From assembly GCA_002709225.1 (NCBI GenBank), contig PAQH01000074.1, positions 1-51,803 on the forward strand: 51,803 nt of DNA, in the 5' to 3' direction. A program made the translations under genes and the position numbers. This DNA is from Planctomycetaceae bacterium (lineage in GTDB: Bacteria > Planctomycetota > Planctomycetia > Pirellulales > Pirellulaceae). Shown here piece after piece: positions 16,298 through 25,635 of the stretch. How positions within the stretch are numbered: the stretch's first letter is position 1; each line of letters starts with the position of its first letter. The notes below the pieces were generated by a model, which was not told the origin of the DNA, did no database searches, and saw nothing but the letters and a program-made list of their open reading frames with translations.

Positions 16298-17743
16298 TTA
16301 GGTGAGCGGCGGCGGATGCTGCAGGATAGGTGCTACGACTTGACCGGGCTGGCCATCAATCAGACTGCCAGTCCCGTTCGCGCGCGTGAAAGACGCCTGC
16401 TGGGAATCAAGGCCAAAGAGATAGAGCAAGGTGGCGTGGTAATCGTAATGATTGACCACGTCTTCTACGGCTTTGTGCCCCACCTCGTCGGTCGCACCGT
16501 GGACCCAACCTGCCTTCACACCACCTCCGGCAAGCCACATGCTGAAACCGCGGCCGTTGTGATCGCGGCCAATGTTCTTTTCGTTCTGAATGACCGGAAG
16601 CCGGCCCATCTCGCCACCCCAGTGCACCAGCGTCTTATCGAGCAGCCCCCTACGTTTCAGGTCCATCACCAAGGCCGCCGTCGGTTTGTCCGTCTTGCGG
16701 CAAACCTCGGGCAAAGATTTTACGATTCCGCTGTGGTGGTCCCAATGTTGGTTTCCGGAAAAGATCTGTACGAACCGCACACCCCGTTCAATCAACCGCC
16801 TGGCGATCAGGCAGCGTGTGCCGTAGTCCCGTGTAACCGCGTCGTCGATGCCATAGAGCTTGTGTGTCCAGGCAGTCTCCTGTGAAATATCCAGCGCCTC
16901 CTTGGCGGCAACTTGCATACGGGCCGCCATATCGTAGCTCTGCATGCGTGCGGCCAAGTCGTGTTCGCCGGGATGGCGTTCGAAATGGTCGCGGTTGATC
17001 CCTTGCAAATAGGACAAGATCCGGCGCTGCGTGGCGCCACGGAGGCTGACGGGGGGATCAAGGTTGGCGATCCTTGGCTCCTGCGGGCGCACAACCGTGC
17101 CTTGGAAGATGGAAGGCAGCCAAGCGTTTTGCCAGTTTTCGACACTCAAGACCGGCGTCCCGGTCGGATCGCGCAGCACCATGAATGCTGGCAGGTCTTG
17201 GTTTTCGGATCCCAACGCGTAGACCAGCCACGAACCTAAGGACGGTCTTCCCTGCAGGAAACGCCCCGTGTTCATCGCCCTGATCGACGGCTCGTGACCA
17301 CTGATTCCCGTATGCATTGAGCGAATGAGACAGATATCGTCCGCGATCCGCCCCATCTGCGGCAGCAGTTCGGTTAGCTCCATCCCACACTCACCGCGTT
17401 TGGAAAACTGCCACGGGCCAGAGAACAGCTTCGTGCTCGCCTGCCCAACAGCGTCGTAGTGAATGTCGCCGATGTAATCCTGCAAATGTCGTCTCTTGAG
17501 TTCCGGCTTCGGGTCGAACAAGTCGACCTGGCTGGGTCCACCCTGCATGAACATCGAGATCATGGCCGTTGCCTGCGGCGCCCGAACAGGCGGCCTAGGT
17601 TTCAGGTCGAAAGCCCGACTCTCCAGTTCAGGCTTCGTGGGATCAGCCAGGAGGTTATCCTGGTTCAGCAGCCAGGCCATTGCGAGGCTGCCGAGTCCAA
17701 ATACCTGCTGAGAAATAAAGTGACGTCGGGTACCGTGCAACAT
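16298..17743 (-). CDS. DUF1501 protein (alkaline-phosphatase/sulfatase-like fold), Tat-type N-terminus
   Basis: This 481-residue protein opens with TRRHFISQQVFGLGSLAMAWLL, a twin-arginine-like signal common to the family. The DUF1501 hallmarks follow: MISMFMQGGPSQVDLFDPKPEL (about 60-80), IRSMHTGISGHEPSIRAMNTG, YGTRCLIARRLIERGVRFVQIF, HWGGEMGRLP and RDHNGRGFSMWLAGGG. DUF1501 belongs to the alkaline-phosphatase-like superfamily; its substrate is unknown. ATG 17743 was chosen over an upstream in-frame start at 17779 because it places the RR motif at the N-terminus. The gene lies 112 bp behind a PSCyt/DUF1553 gene on the same strand, the standard planctomycete pairing, so the two products probably act together outside the cytoplasm. 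Confidence 0.9.
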   Translation of the reverse strand: MLHGTRRHFISQQVFGLGSLAMAWLLNQDNLLADPTKPELESRAFDLKPRPPVRAPQATAMISMFMQGGPSQVDLFDPKPELKRRHLQDYIGDIHYDAVGQASTKLFSGPWQFSKRGECGMELTELLPQMGRIADDICLIRSMHTGISGHEPSIRAMNTGRFLQGRPSLGSWLVYALGSENQDLPAFMVLRDPTGTPVLSVENWQNAWLPSIFQGTVVRPQEPRIANLDPPVSLRGATQRRILSYLQGINRDHFERHPGEHDLAARMQSYDMAARMQVAAKEALDISQETAWTHKLYGIDDAVTRDYGTRCLIARRLIERGVRFVQIFSGNQHWDHHSGIVKSLPEVCRKTDKPTAALVMDLKRRGLLDKTLVHWGGEMGRLPVIQNEKNIGRDHNGRGFSMWLAGGGVKAGWVHGATDEVGHKAVEDVVNHYDYHATLLYLFGLDSQQASFTRANGTGSLIDGQPGQVVAPILQHPPPLT

Positions 17744-17855
17744 AGTGATCACCAAACTTGGACAGCGAGAGGCGGGCAACCTGGCGGCGGAGGCAGCGCG
17801 TGCAGCGGGCTATGGTTATGCGAAAAATACAGCGACATTTCAGGATAATTCTAGG

Positions 17856-20477
17856 TTAATCCACGTACAGGAATGCATTGGAACTGAGCAGCGCCTGACA
17901 GAGATGCGCCAAGGACGAAGTCGCGGGATCGGGTGTCCCCGTTTCGGGTTTGCCAGACGCGGCGCGCACTGCGTTCGCTTGCGCGTTCAGAAACTTGACT
18001 CCAGCCCGGACCTCTCGTGCCAACGGTGGACGCCCAAACGCAAGACGCCACGCCAATTGGAATTGCGCCGCAAGGCCGGCATCCGCCTCGCGCCGCACCC
18101 GCGTAGCAAAAGCCAACGTCTCCCGAACGACTAACGGGTTGTTCATCATCAACAACGCTTGAGGGGCCACGGTCGAAGAAGCCCGCCGCTCACAGTTCGG
18201 GGTCATAGCCGGCAGGTCGAACAGTTCCAACATTCCCAACGGCATTGAACGCCGCACTTGAATATACACTGTGCGGCGAAATACCTCTTCACCCAAGTCA
18301 GTCGGTCCTCGCACGACTTGGCCCGCCGAATTAAATCTGTTCACGGATAGAATAATACCTTGTCCAGAGACATCAGGACTGACCGGTACCGGATCGCCGT
18401 ACATCTTACTCGACAATTGGCCGCCGAGCGCAAGCAGCGAATCGCGGAGCGTCTCCGCTTCCAGGCGGCGAACATGCATCCGTCCCAGTAAGCGATTCTC
18501 CGGGTCAATCGCCTCCAGTTCCTGCCGACGAGTCGATACTTGGCGATACACCGCCGCGGTAACGATCATCCGGTGAAGCCGCTTCAGCTCCCATCCACCA
18601 CGCATAAAGTCCGCAGCGATCCAATCCAGTAATTCAGGGTGCGACGGCCCTTCGCTCCGCATGCCAAAGTCGGTCGGTGTCACGACCAAGCCGTGGCCGA
18701 AATGGTGCATCCAGAACCGGTTCACAAGCACGCGGGTTACCAACGGGTGACGGCCGCTCGTCAAATGACGGGCATAGGCCAATCGCCGACCTGTGGTCGG
18801 CAACTGAGGATCGTTCGGTAAAATCGTGAAACCAGGCGGATTGAGCACGGAGAGTTCACCGGGCGCGATCTCTTGCCGCGGCTGATTGAAGTCGCCGCGG
18901 GAAAACAACAGCGTCGACGGGACGGTGCCGGGGACTTCGCTGAGACACATGACGTCATCATCGGCGGGGCGTTTCTTCTTTGCTGCGGCCGTTCGCTCAT
19001 CCCACTTCTTCGCGATCATCGTGACTTGATCCGGAACAAACTGCTGAATCGTATCACGACCAATGCTCAGGAACGGATATTCCTTGAGCAGGGTTTGTTG
19101 TTCACCGTTGCGTTTCGCTGCAGGCGTCTCTCGGGCCGCCTTCGCTCGCGACTGGATCTCGGCTGGCAGTTTAGCCAGCTCCTGCGCGAGTGTTTCGCGG
19201 ACCAACGCGTCCAACTCGCCGTTGCGCTGCTGGGAAATATCCTGCAATTCTTTATCAACCGCCACGGCGCGCCGGCGAATGTCTGGAGGCCATTGCGATA
19301 CCAGGCGCGCATTCGGCGCGCGCCAACTCTTCCAGTCGTAAGCCGGTTCCAGCAGTGCACGAATGCGATGGTAGTCGGCATGCGTGATGGGATCGTACCG
19401 GTGTGGGTGACATTGCGCGCAGCCCACACTGAGGCCAAGGAGCGACGTGGACACAATCTTAATCGTCTCGGCGATCACCTGGTTCCGGGCTACGCTCTGG
19501 TCGGCGTTCGGTCCGCCCGTACCATCCGGGCCCATTCGCAGAAAGCCTGTGGCGATGAGCCGATCAGCCTCTTCAGGCGTCAGGTCCTGGTAAGGGGGGG
19601 TCAGCAACTCATCACCCGCCAGTTGCTCGACGAGAAACTCTGACCATGCCTTATCGGAATTGAACGAACGAATGACGTAGTCACGGTACTTGTAGGCCCA
19701 TTTACGGACCACGTCCGCCCCCGTATAGCCATCGCTGTCCGCATAGCCTGTTACATCGAGCCAGTGCCGGCCCCATCGCTCGCCATACCGTGGCGAAGAC
19801 AACAACTCGTCGACCAACCGCTCGTGCGCGTCGGGGAACTCGGCAGTGACAAACGCCTCGACCACGTCCGGAGCGGGAGGCAACCCGATCAGATTGAAAT
19901 ACAACCTGCGAATCCATTTCCGTTTGTCAGCTTCAGGACCAAAACTCGCTCCCTGTGACTCCAGCCGCGCCAAGAGAAAGGCGTCGACCGGCGTTCGCAG
20001 CCGACCCGGTTGCTTGACATTGGGCGGCGTTGGACGGCGAATCGGTTGGAAAGACCAATGCTGCCGTTCTTCTTCGGTGAAAGCCTCGCGCGCTAAGAGT
20101 GTCTCGGGTTCTGGCCGAGCGGTCGCGGCGCCAGAGTCGATCCAGCGGGCCAGGAGGCTGATTTCACCTGCCGAGATCTGCTTCTTTCCAGGCGGCATTT
20201 CTCCAGACACGACCCGCTTGTATAGCAGGCTCTCGGTGTGTTGTCCCGGGACGATGGCTGGGCCAGACTCTCCACCCTTCAACAGCAACCGGGCTAGTCG
20301 CGCATCGAACCCTCCCTTTACGTCCTCCTCTTCGCCGTGGCACTGCCAGCAGTGCGCCTTAAGAATCGGTCGCACGTCGGCCTCGAATCGCAACGATCGT
20401 GATTCATCCGCGCGGGTGCGTTCTGACGCTATCAGGAACAACACTCCGACCAAAAACAACTGCAGCAAGCGTTGCAT
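17856..20477 (-). CDS. PSCyt1 / DUF1549 / DUF1553 haem-binding exported protein
   Basis: The 873-residue protein has a signal peptide (to about residue 23) and a cytochrome-c-like PSCyt1 domain with CWQCH at 43-47 and a distal MPP (about 94-96, in SGEMPPGKK) that could supply the axial Met. The DUF1549 region spans about 160-365 (FNLIGLPPAPDVV, YGERWGRHWLDV) and ends with a second CxxCH, CAQCH at 353-357. DUF1553 occupies about 610-870 (LVTRVLVNRFWMHHFGHGLV, MHVRRLEAETLRDSLLALGG, LFDLPAMTPNCERR). A charged 400-530 insert separates them. ATG 20477 was chosen for its signal peptide over the upstream 20537 start. It precedes a DUF1501 gene. Redox-coupled polymer breakdown is a hypothesis only. 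Confidence 0.92.
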   Translation of the reverse strand: MQRLLQLFLVGVLFLIASERTRADESRSLRFEADVRPILKAHCWQCHGEEEDVKGGFDARLARLLLKGGESGPAIVPGQHTESLLYKRVVSGEMPPGKKQISAGEISLLARWIDSGAATARPEPETLLAREAFTEEERQHWSFQPIRRPTPPNVKQPGRLRTPVDAFLLARLESQGASFGPEADKRKWIRRLYFNLIGLPPAPDVVEAFVTAEFPDAHERLVDELLSSPRYGERWGRHWLDVTGYADSDGYTGADVVRKWAYKYRDYVIRSFNSDKAWSEFLVEQLAGDELLTPPYQDLTPEEADRLIATGFLRMGPDGTGGPNADQSVARNQVIAETIKIVSTSLLGLSVGCAQCHPHRYDPITHADYHRIRALLEPAYDWKSWRAPNARLVSQWPPDIRRRAVAVDKELQDISQQRNGELDALVRETLAQELAKLPAEIQSRAKAARETPAAKRNGEQQTLLKEYPFLSIGRDTIQQFVPDQVTMIAKKWDERTAAAKKKRPADDDVMCLSEVPGTVPSTLLFSRGDFNQPRQEIAPGELSVLNPPGFTILPNDPQLPTTGRRLAYARHLTSGRHPLVTRVLVNRFWMHHFGHGLVVTPTDFGMRSEGPSHPELLDWIAADFMRGGWELKRLHRMIVTAAVYRQVSTRRQELEAIDPENRLLGRMHVRRLEAETLRDSLLALGGQLSSKMYGDPVPVSPDVSGQGIILSVNRFNSAGQVVRGPTDLGEEVFRRTVYIQVRRSMPLGMLELFDLPAMTPNCERRASSTVAPQALLMMNNPLVVRETLAFATRVRREADAGLAAQFQLAWRLAFGRPPLAREVRAGVKFLNAQANAVRAASGKPETGTPDPATSSLAHLCQALLSSNAFLYVD

Positions 20478-21050
20478 CGCGTGATCCAGCCGGGTTTGTG
20501 GGGGCGGGGACTCACATCCGCACGGTAGCATTTGCACATCGTTGTTGCAGGCATCGCGTGCAACTTGTGGTCCGAAGATTCATCGGACCGCACCGAAACT
20601 CACTACGAGGGCATTTCTCCTCCGCTGGAGCACGTTGCGAGACTCCAAGGGCATGTCTTTGATTCTAGACTCCAAAGGAAGTCATAAGCAACCGCGTTAG
20701 TTGCGACAGGAAATCAAGTACCTTGGAGACGAGGAAGCTCCCGTGACCGGTTTCCCACACCTGTCGCCAGCCCCTTCGAGACGGCACCAGCTGCGAAAGT
20801 TAGGGTGCGATTTCGGACCTCTCATTAAGCGTAGTGCGGGCGGAGGCTGCGAGCACGTCGTCGAGCTTCCGCGGCTGTCACTCGATTGTTAGCGGAAAAA
20901 TCGGGCGGGCGTAGGAGATCGTTTTTCGTTTGTTGTTGTCACTCGCGATTCGCGGTATGTTTCGAGATAATGACCAAGATGACCCCTCGTCGGCAAACAG
21001 TTGGCGGCGGATCGCGGGTCCGACGAAAGGATTGATGTGAGCCGCAGACA
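20478..21050. other. Divergent intergenic region, 573 bp
   Basis: It separates the minus-strand PSCyt/DUF1553 operon from the plus-strand glycosidase-like gene, so both promoters should lie here. The segment at 20955-20976 (GTATGTTTCGAGATAATG) contains -10-like sequence, but no well-spaced -35 box. No gene is supported. Confidence 0.4.
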
Positions 21051-23258
21051 ATGACCTCCCATATTTCGGATGTTGTGATAAACAGCCAACACGCGCCGAC
21101 CGCGCGTGCCAATCTGCTGTCAGGGCAGCGACGCGCCGACCGCATCCTTTTATCTCTGCGAATTCTGGTTGCGGCCACGGCTTTTGCTCTACCGACGTTG
21201 TCCTCGGCTCAACGATCGCGAACATTCGGCCGGAAATGGGTCGAAACTCACCCTTTCCTGATTGCCGGCTGGGCAAGCGCCTTGACCGACATTGGACTAT
21301 TCAAAGGCAGTGGCCTCAACGCGGTGATGAGTGGCAGCGGCGGTCCGATCTTGCAAGCGGCCAAACACTCGATCCCATGGATCTACCTGGCTAACTACTC
21401 GGCCAACGAAGATGCCGGATGGAAGAACAACGTGCAGCGACAACTGGCCAAGCCCAACAACATGGGCTGGGGCTGGATGATGGAAGATGAGCCCCGCGCG
21501 ATCCAGTTCCCAGAATTAGCCACCTTTGCAGACTGGCTCAAGGATCCCGCCAACCGCGCTTCCAACATGCTGGTAAGCGCCTCTTTGTGGGACTCCACGT
21601 TACAACCACGGCCCGCCCTCTACTGGGGCAACACCAGCCGGCCAAATTATACCTATGAGCAGTACCTGTACGATTGGGTATCCCGAGTGCGTCCCGACGT
21701 ACTCAGTTACAGCGCTTATCCCTATCTGGGCAACTACGCGAAGTATCCCGCTACGGGGGTGGCACCCGAGAACATTGAGACACATCTGAACACGCTCATG
21801 CGAGTCCGCAAGCTAGCCCTCAACCACGACATTCCCTATCAGGTCTGGGTACGAAGCGAAAAATACCGCCGCGGCACGGGTGATTCGGAACTGCGGCTTC
21901 AACTGTTCGCGGCACTCACCACCGGGCATAAGGGGATCTACTACTTCCAGTACGAGCATCGCAACAGCCGAGCCTACCTGGTTAATTACGGTGACCTCGC
22001 CGACCCCACAGATGACACTCCGAACGAGCTGTATCCGATTGCCGCGGCGGCCAATGCCGAGGTCGCGAAACTGGGAGAATCACTCCGTTTCCTGCGCAGC
22101 ACGGGCGTGTATTTCATTCACAACGGCACACACAGTCGCAGACCGTCACGCATTCCTGAATACGCGTCGGGCGTACAGCAGAAGCAAATGACTGAAGTAA
22201 GAATCACGAGTGCGGCCAGTCGCTTCACAGACGGGATAATTGGGTACTTTGAGGATTACTACGGCGATGAATACTTCATGCTCATGAACCTCAACTTCGA
22301 TACGAACGATGGAGCGCAGGATGCGCTCGAGTTCGAGCTACAGTTCGATCCCACAGTAAGTTCACTGCTGCGGCTCAATCGTCACACAGGTCAGGACGAA
22401 GTCATTCCTCTAACGCGGCAACACCTACGCGTCACCCTCCCTGGTGGCACAGGGGACTTGTTCAAATACCGTACAGGGAGGTCGTTTATGCGACAACCTG
22501 GACGGAACCGTTCAGCGAGAGAGCAACTTTTTGCCGATGATTTTGAAGGCTACATCGGGCGTAACACGGGTCTTTTCATCCAGAGATTCGACACCGATCC
22601 CAATTACCACACAAGTGGATGGCAGGCATTCGCGCCGACAGGCACGGATGCCGCGGATTCATTGACGATCATCGCCCGCGGCGGCGGTGCCGGCGCGCCG
22701 GGCGGCTATGGCGACAGCCAGGGACTGGCCAATGTCGGCGGGGGAAATTCTCATGGCCATGCGGCTCGGCTTTCCAAACCGATTGCCAATACCACCATAG
22801 AGCTTACGGTACGACTCAACATGGCAGCCGCGACCACCCCCTCTTACATCTATTTGGGCAGCGATTTCCTGGCCGGTGGTGCCCTGGCCAGAGATGACAA
22901 GATCTGGCTCGAATTCTTCAACGACGGCCACGATCGGCTGGCTGGTAGGGCCCGCCTCGAATACGCGGTCGACGGCGTCGGGATGGGGGCCACGTTCAAT
23001 CTCTGGCAGTGGGAAAATGTAGGCTGGGCCGAAGTGAAACTTGAAGTCAAAGTAGGGGCCGACGGTTTTCCTGTGGCCATTCGGGTGCTGCATCGCAAGA
23101 CGCCCGGTGCGGGGAAATGGAAAACGGGAGCCGAGCTGTCTACCGGCAACCTGGCGATCCAATTAACCCACCTCGCGGTCCAACCCGGCTTTTACGCCAC
23201 GCTGGACGACTTGCGGGTACATCGCGTCATCTCGGCGTCCCAGAACCAACCACAATAA
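21051..23258 (+). CDS. Exported TIM-barrel glycoside-hydrolase-like protein with C-terminal concanavalin-like domain
   Basis: The 735-residue product has an unusually long N-region before a hydrophobic export segment (about 35-54, ILLSLRILVAATAFALPTLSSA). Residues 60-350 look like a beta/alpha barrel: FLIAGW, GLNAVMSG, MGWGWMMEDEPRAIQFPELATFADWL (Glu/Asp pair at the end of a strand), DVLSYSAYPYLGNY and GHKGIYYFQYEH. A beta-domain follows, then from about 485 a domain starting LFADDFEGYIG and ending LDDLRVHRV, typical of LamG/concanavalin-like carbohydrate-binding modules. The barrel is a distant relative of the broken gene at 27833. No CAZy family can be named with certainty. No strong ribosome binding site precedes ATG 21051. 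Confidence 0.7.
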   Translation: MTSHISDVVINSQHAPTARANLLSGQRRADRILLSLRILVAATAFALPTLSSAQRSRTFGRKWVETHPFLIAGWASALTDIGLFKGSGLNAVMSGSGGPILQAAKHSIPWIYLANYSANEDAGWKNNVQRQLAKPNNMGWGWMMEDEPRAIQFPELATFADWLKDPANRASNMLVSASLWDSTLQPRPALYWGNTSRPNYTYEQYLYDWVSRVRPDVLSYSAYPYLGNYAKYPATGVAPENIETHLNTLMRVRKLALNHDIPYQVWVRSEKYRRGTGDSELRLQLFAALTTGHKGIYYFQYEHRNSRAYLVNYGDLADPTDDTPNELYPIAAAANAEVAKLGESLRFLRSTGVYFIHNGTHSRRPSRIPEYASGVQQKQMTEVRITSAASRFTDGIIGYFEDYYGDEYFMLMNLNFDTNDGAQDALEFELQFDPTVSSLLRLNRHTGQDEVIPLTRQHLRVTLPGGTGDLFKYRTGRSFMRQPGRNRSAREQLFADDFEGYIGRNTGLFIQRFDTDPNYHTSGWQAFAPTGTDAADSLTIIARGGGAGAPGGYGDSQGLANVGGGNSHGHAARLSKPIANTTIELTVRLNMAAATTPSYIYLGSDFLAGGALARDDKIWLEFFNDGHDRLAGRARLEYAVDGVGMGATFNLWQWENVGWAEVKLEVKVGADGFPVAIRVLHRKTPGAGKWKTGAELSTGNLAIQLTHLAVQPGFYATLDDLRVHRVISASQNQPQ

Positions 23259-23961
23259 GCCGGAACGGGCAAGGGTCATCGTGGCAACTATCCTGGCTGG
23301 CTAACCACGGTGTGCGACCAGTTCACAGCAACGAACCGCCGGGAGCGTCAGCCACTTGGAAACTTAGTCCACACTACCGTGGTTTTCCAGTAGCCCTGTG
23401 CGGACGCGCCATCAATAGGTGGCGAGCGCCGTTGCGTGCTCTCGTGATACCTCAAGGTTGGCAACACGAAGATCGGTGAGTTGCTGCCCGGGATGTTTCC
23501 GTGGAGAATTCAAAACACCTGCCAGCAACATCAATCGTGTTTCACCGCATAACACAATTATTTCACACGACAATTCGTTAAGATGTTGCGTAATTCACGC
23601 TTGACATCCGCTTGGCGTGAAGACTCCTAGCACTCGTTCCGCTGGACGAAGTGCGGCAGATTGCGAGCATTTCATTTGTGGAGACAGCGGGATGACAAAC
23701 TGTCTAATTTGGTGCGCATCATCTGTGCTCGTGCTTGCTTTGTACCCACCAGACCTGATGGTCCGACCTTTTCAGGATCGACGAATGAGGCCGGCATCGA
23801 CGCCAACAAAGCAGCCAACGCGTTACCCTTACACTAGCAGGTTGGACCGCACTGGTTACTCTTTGTTGGCACCAACTTCTCGGTGAACATCCGCGCCGCC
23901 TAGCCAGACTTCCATCGTCCACTGCATGCATCCAGGCTTTGACCCGAGACTTGAAACAACA
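23259..23961. other. Intergenic region, 703 bp
   Basis: No gene is recognised. An AT-richer patch at about 23525-23600 precedes a perfect TTGACA at 23601-23606, but there is no good -10 hexamer at 16-18 bases. The next gene starts more than 300 bp later. Confidence 0.35.
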
Positions 23962-25347
23962 ATGCCAACAACCGAGACAAAACGCCAACAGCAAGTGTGC
24001 AAATCCAAATCATGCAAACCACTTCGTAGGCCGGAAGCCCTCAACTCACATCTCCTCGCCACGGTACTACTGGTGCTCATTTACGGCGGGCAGCGACTGC
24101 CCGCACAAGAGGGCCAGGCACCACGAAACACCCGTTCTGCTCAGCTTCGCTTTGCAAAGCCGGTTCTCCTCTCGGACCAAAACCGCAAGCAGGATGGCGT
24201 CGCATTCGGTGGGTGGGGACCTCACTTGCGTTCTGTGCTACGGATGAATGACGATTCGCTTTGGTATGTCATGGATCACTCCAAAGGCGACGTGAAAAAC
24301 AATGACCAGCTTTACTATTTGCAACAACAAGATGGGTTATGGAGGCGTGTCGTCGAGCAGGATCTCATTCCCGGTGCCAATCAGGGGTATGCGCATGTCA
24401 CCAACGGAAAGGAAATTTTTTCCTACGGTGTTAATTTTCGCCTGGAAGAACTCCATGAATGCAAGCTTCATACAGAGAGTCTCGTCCGCCTTGGATGTAC
24501 GGTCGTGCGGAATAATATTGGCGATCCGATTGCGTTGGGAGGAGGAGCAAACTACGTAGGAGCTGCAATATCTCCGCAGGGAACCCGGCTGGTGTGGTGG
24601 GTCGTCGTGACACCTGCTGGCACCCAGCAATGGCGTTACGTCTACAACCGCGGCGACCGTTGGCAAGGTCCGATCTGCACCAACCTGTCGGAAACGCGTG
24701 GCGGCTTGTCGTACATTTACGTTCGCTTTGTCAATGAAAATAGAGTGGCTTTGTCGGGCCAGCTGTGGGTTGGCGCGTTTCCCGACGGGTCGGCTCAAGC
24801 GACATTAACGCACTTTCGTCTCGGTGACCCCATACAGGGCTATCACACGTTGAAGTCGCCCGACGAGAAGGGATTTCCGAAATCCGGCAGTGACCTGTGG
24901 GTCAACCAAGAAAGCGCCACCGTGCACGCAGTCGTGGAGGGTTTCGGCAACGGCTTGTGCGACAACAAGGTCCATTACTACACCTTCAACCTGCGCGAAC
25001 CATGGAGAGAACTCACCCCTCTACAGAGTTTCCAGGGTTACTTCCGGGCGCGTTTTACCCAACTCGAAAAGGGCGATCTCTTTCTTGTTTTGGGCGGCGC
25101 AACAGGCAGCTCAAAAATCGATGTCCTGCACATGACCAAAAATCGCATCACTGACCCAGTAAATTGGAAACTTGCAAACAAACTCGCGCCGGCCATGCCA
25201 GGGAAGACGCACTACGCTCCCACTGCAATCTGGATCGAAAATCGTGCTTACCAGACCACCGCCGTCAAGGATCTTAGCTTTGCAATCACCGGTGAGTACC
25301 CGCAGAAGGATCACGAAATATGGTTCTATTCTGGTTACTTTCGCTGA
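23962..25347 (+). CDS. Exported protein of unknown function, probable beta-propeller
   Basis: The 461-residue product has a long, basic N-region and then a hydrophobic segment (HLLATVLLVLIYGG) ending near LPAQ, consistent with export. The mature part is beta-rich with regularly spaced aromatic pairs (SLWYVMDHS, QLYYLQQQDGLW, LVWWVVVTP, QWRYVYNRGDRWQGP, HYYTFNLREPW, KTHYAPTAIWIENRAY), suggesting a propeller related to BNR proteins but without canonical Asp boxes. I recognise no catalytic motif. ATG 23926 is an in-frame alternative twelve codons upstream; neither has a clear Shine-Dalgarno. It is a single gene facing a convergent WD40 gene. Candidate roles are sugar binding or lyase/hydrolase activity; I cannot choose. 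Confidence 0.65.
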   Translation: MPTTETKRQQQVCKSKSCKPLRRPEALNSHLLATVLLVLIYGGQRLPAQEGQAPRNTRSAQLRFAKPVLLSDQNRKQDGVAFGGWGPHLRSVLRMNDDSLWYVMDHSKGDVKNNDQLYYLQQQDGLWRRVVEQDLIPGANQGYAHVTNGKEIFSYGVNFRLEELHECKLHTESLVRLGCTVVRNNIGDPIALGGGANYVGAAISPQGTRLVWWVVVTPAGTQQWRYVYNRGDRWQGPICTNLSETRGGLSYIYVRFVNENRVALSGQLWVGAFPDGSAQATLTHFRLGDPIQGYHTLKSPDEKGFPKSGSDLWVNQESATVHAVVEGFGNGLCDNKVHYYTFNLREPWRELTPLQSFQGYFRARFTQLEKGDLFLVLGGATGSSKIDVLHMTKNRITDPVNWKLANKLAPAMPGKTHYAPTAIWIENRAYQTTAVKDLSFAITGEYPQKDHEIWFYSGYFR

Positions 25348-25635
25348 GAGCTTAACTTGTTTTCGCCACCGACCAGGTCTCCTTTGAAACCACAGCACGA
25401 CGCGCTGGCAAGTACCACGCAGGGTACCAACCGTTGCAGCGAGAACCGTTCCAGTAGAAAGTATGTTCACCGCTTTTGCATCGTGGTTGTTCGCGCACCT
25501 TCTCACTAGGATCAGCCAGACACCAACCGCATAAGTAGATCCGACCGCTGGCAATTGAGGGACAAGAACACCAGTGACTTTGATCCGCGACCCGTGACTT
25601 GGTTGAGGCACGCGCTCTCGATAGTGTCACCCATG

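Noticed and set aside
18873..19643. 256-codon plus-strand ORF
   Set aside because: It lies wholly antisense to the PSCyt/DUF1553 gene, has Arg/Leu-rich composition, no domain and no ribosome binding site.
23601..23630. Promoter with perfect TTGACA at 23601-23606
   Set aside because: No hexamer resembling TATAAT occurs at 16-18 bases, and no gene starts within 300 bp.
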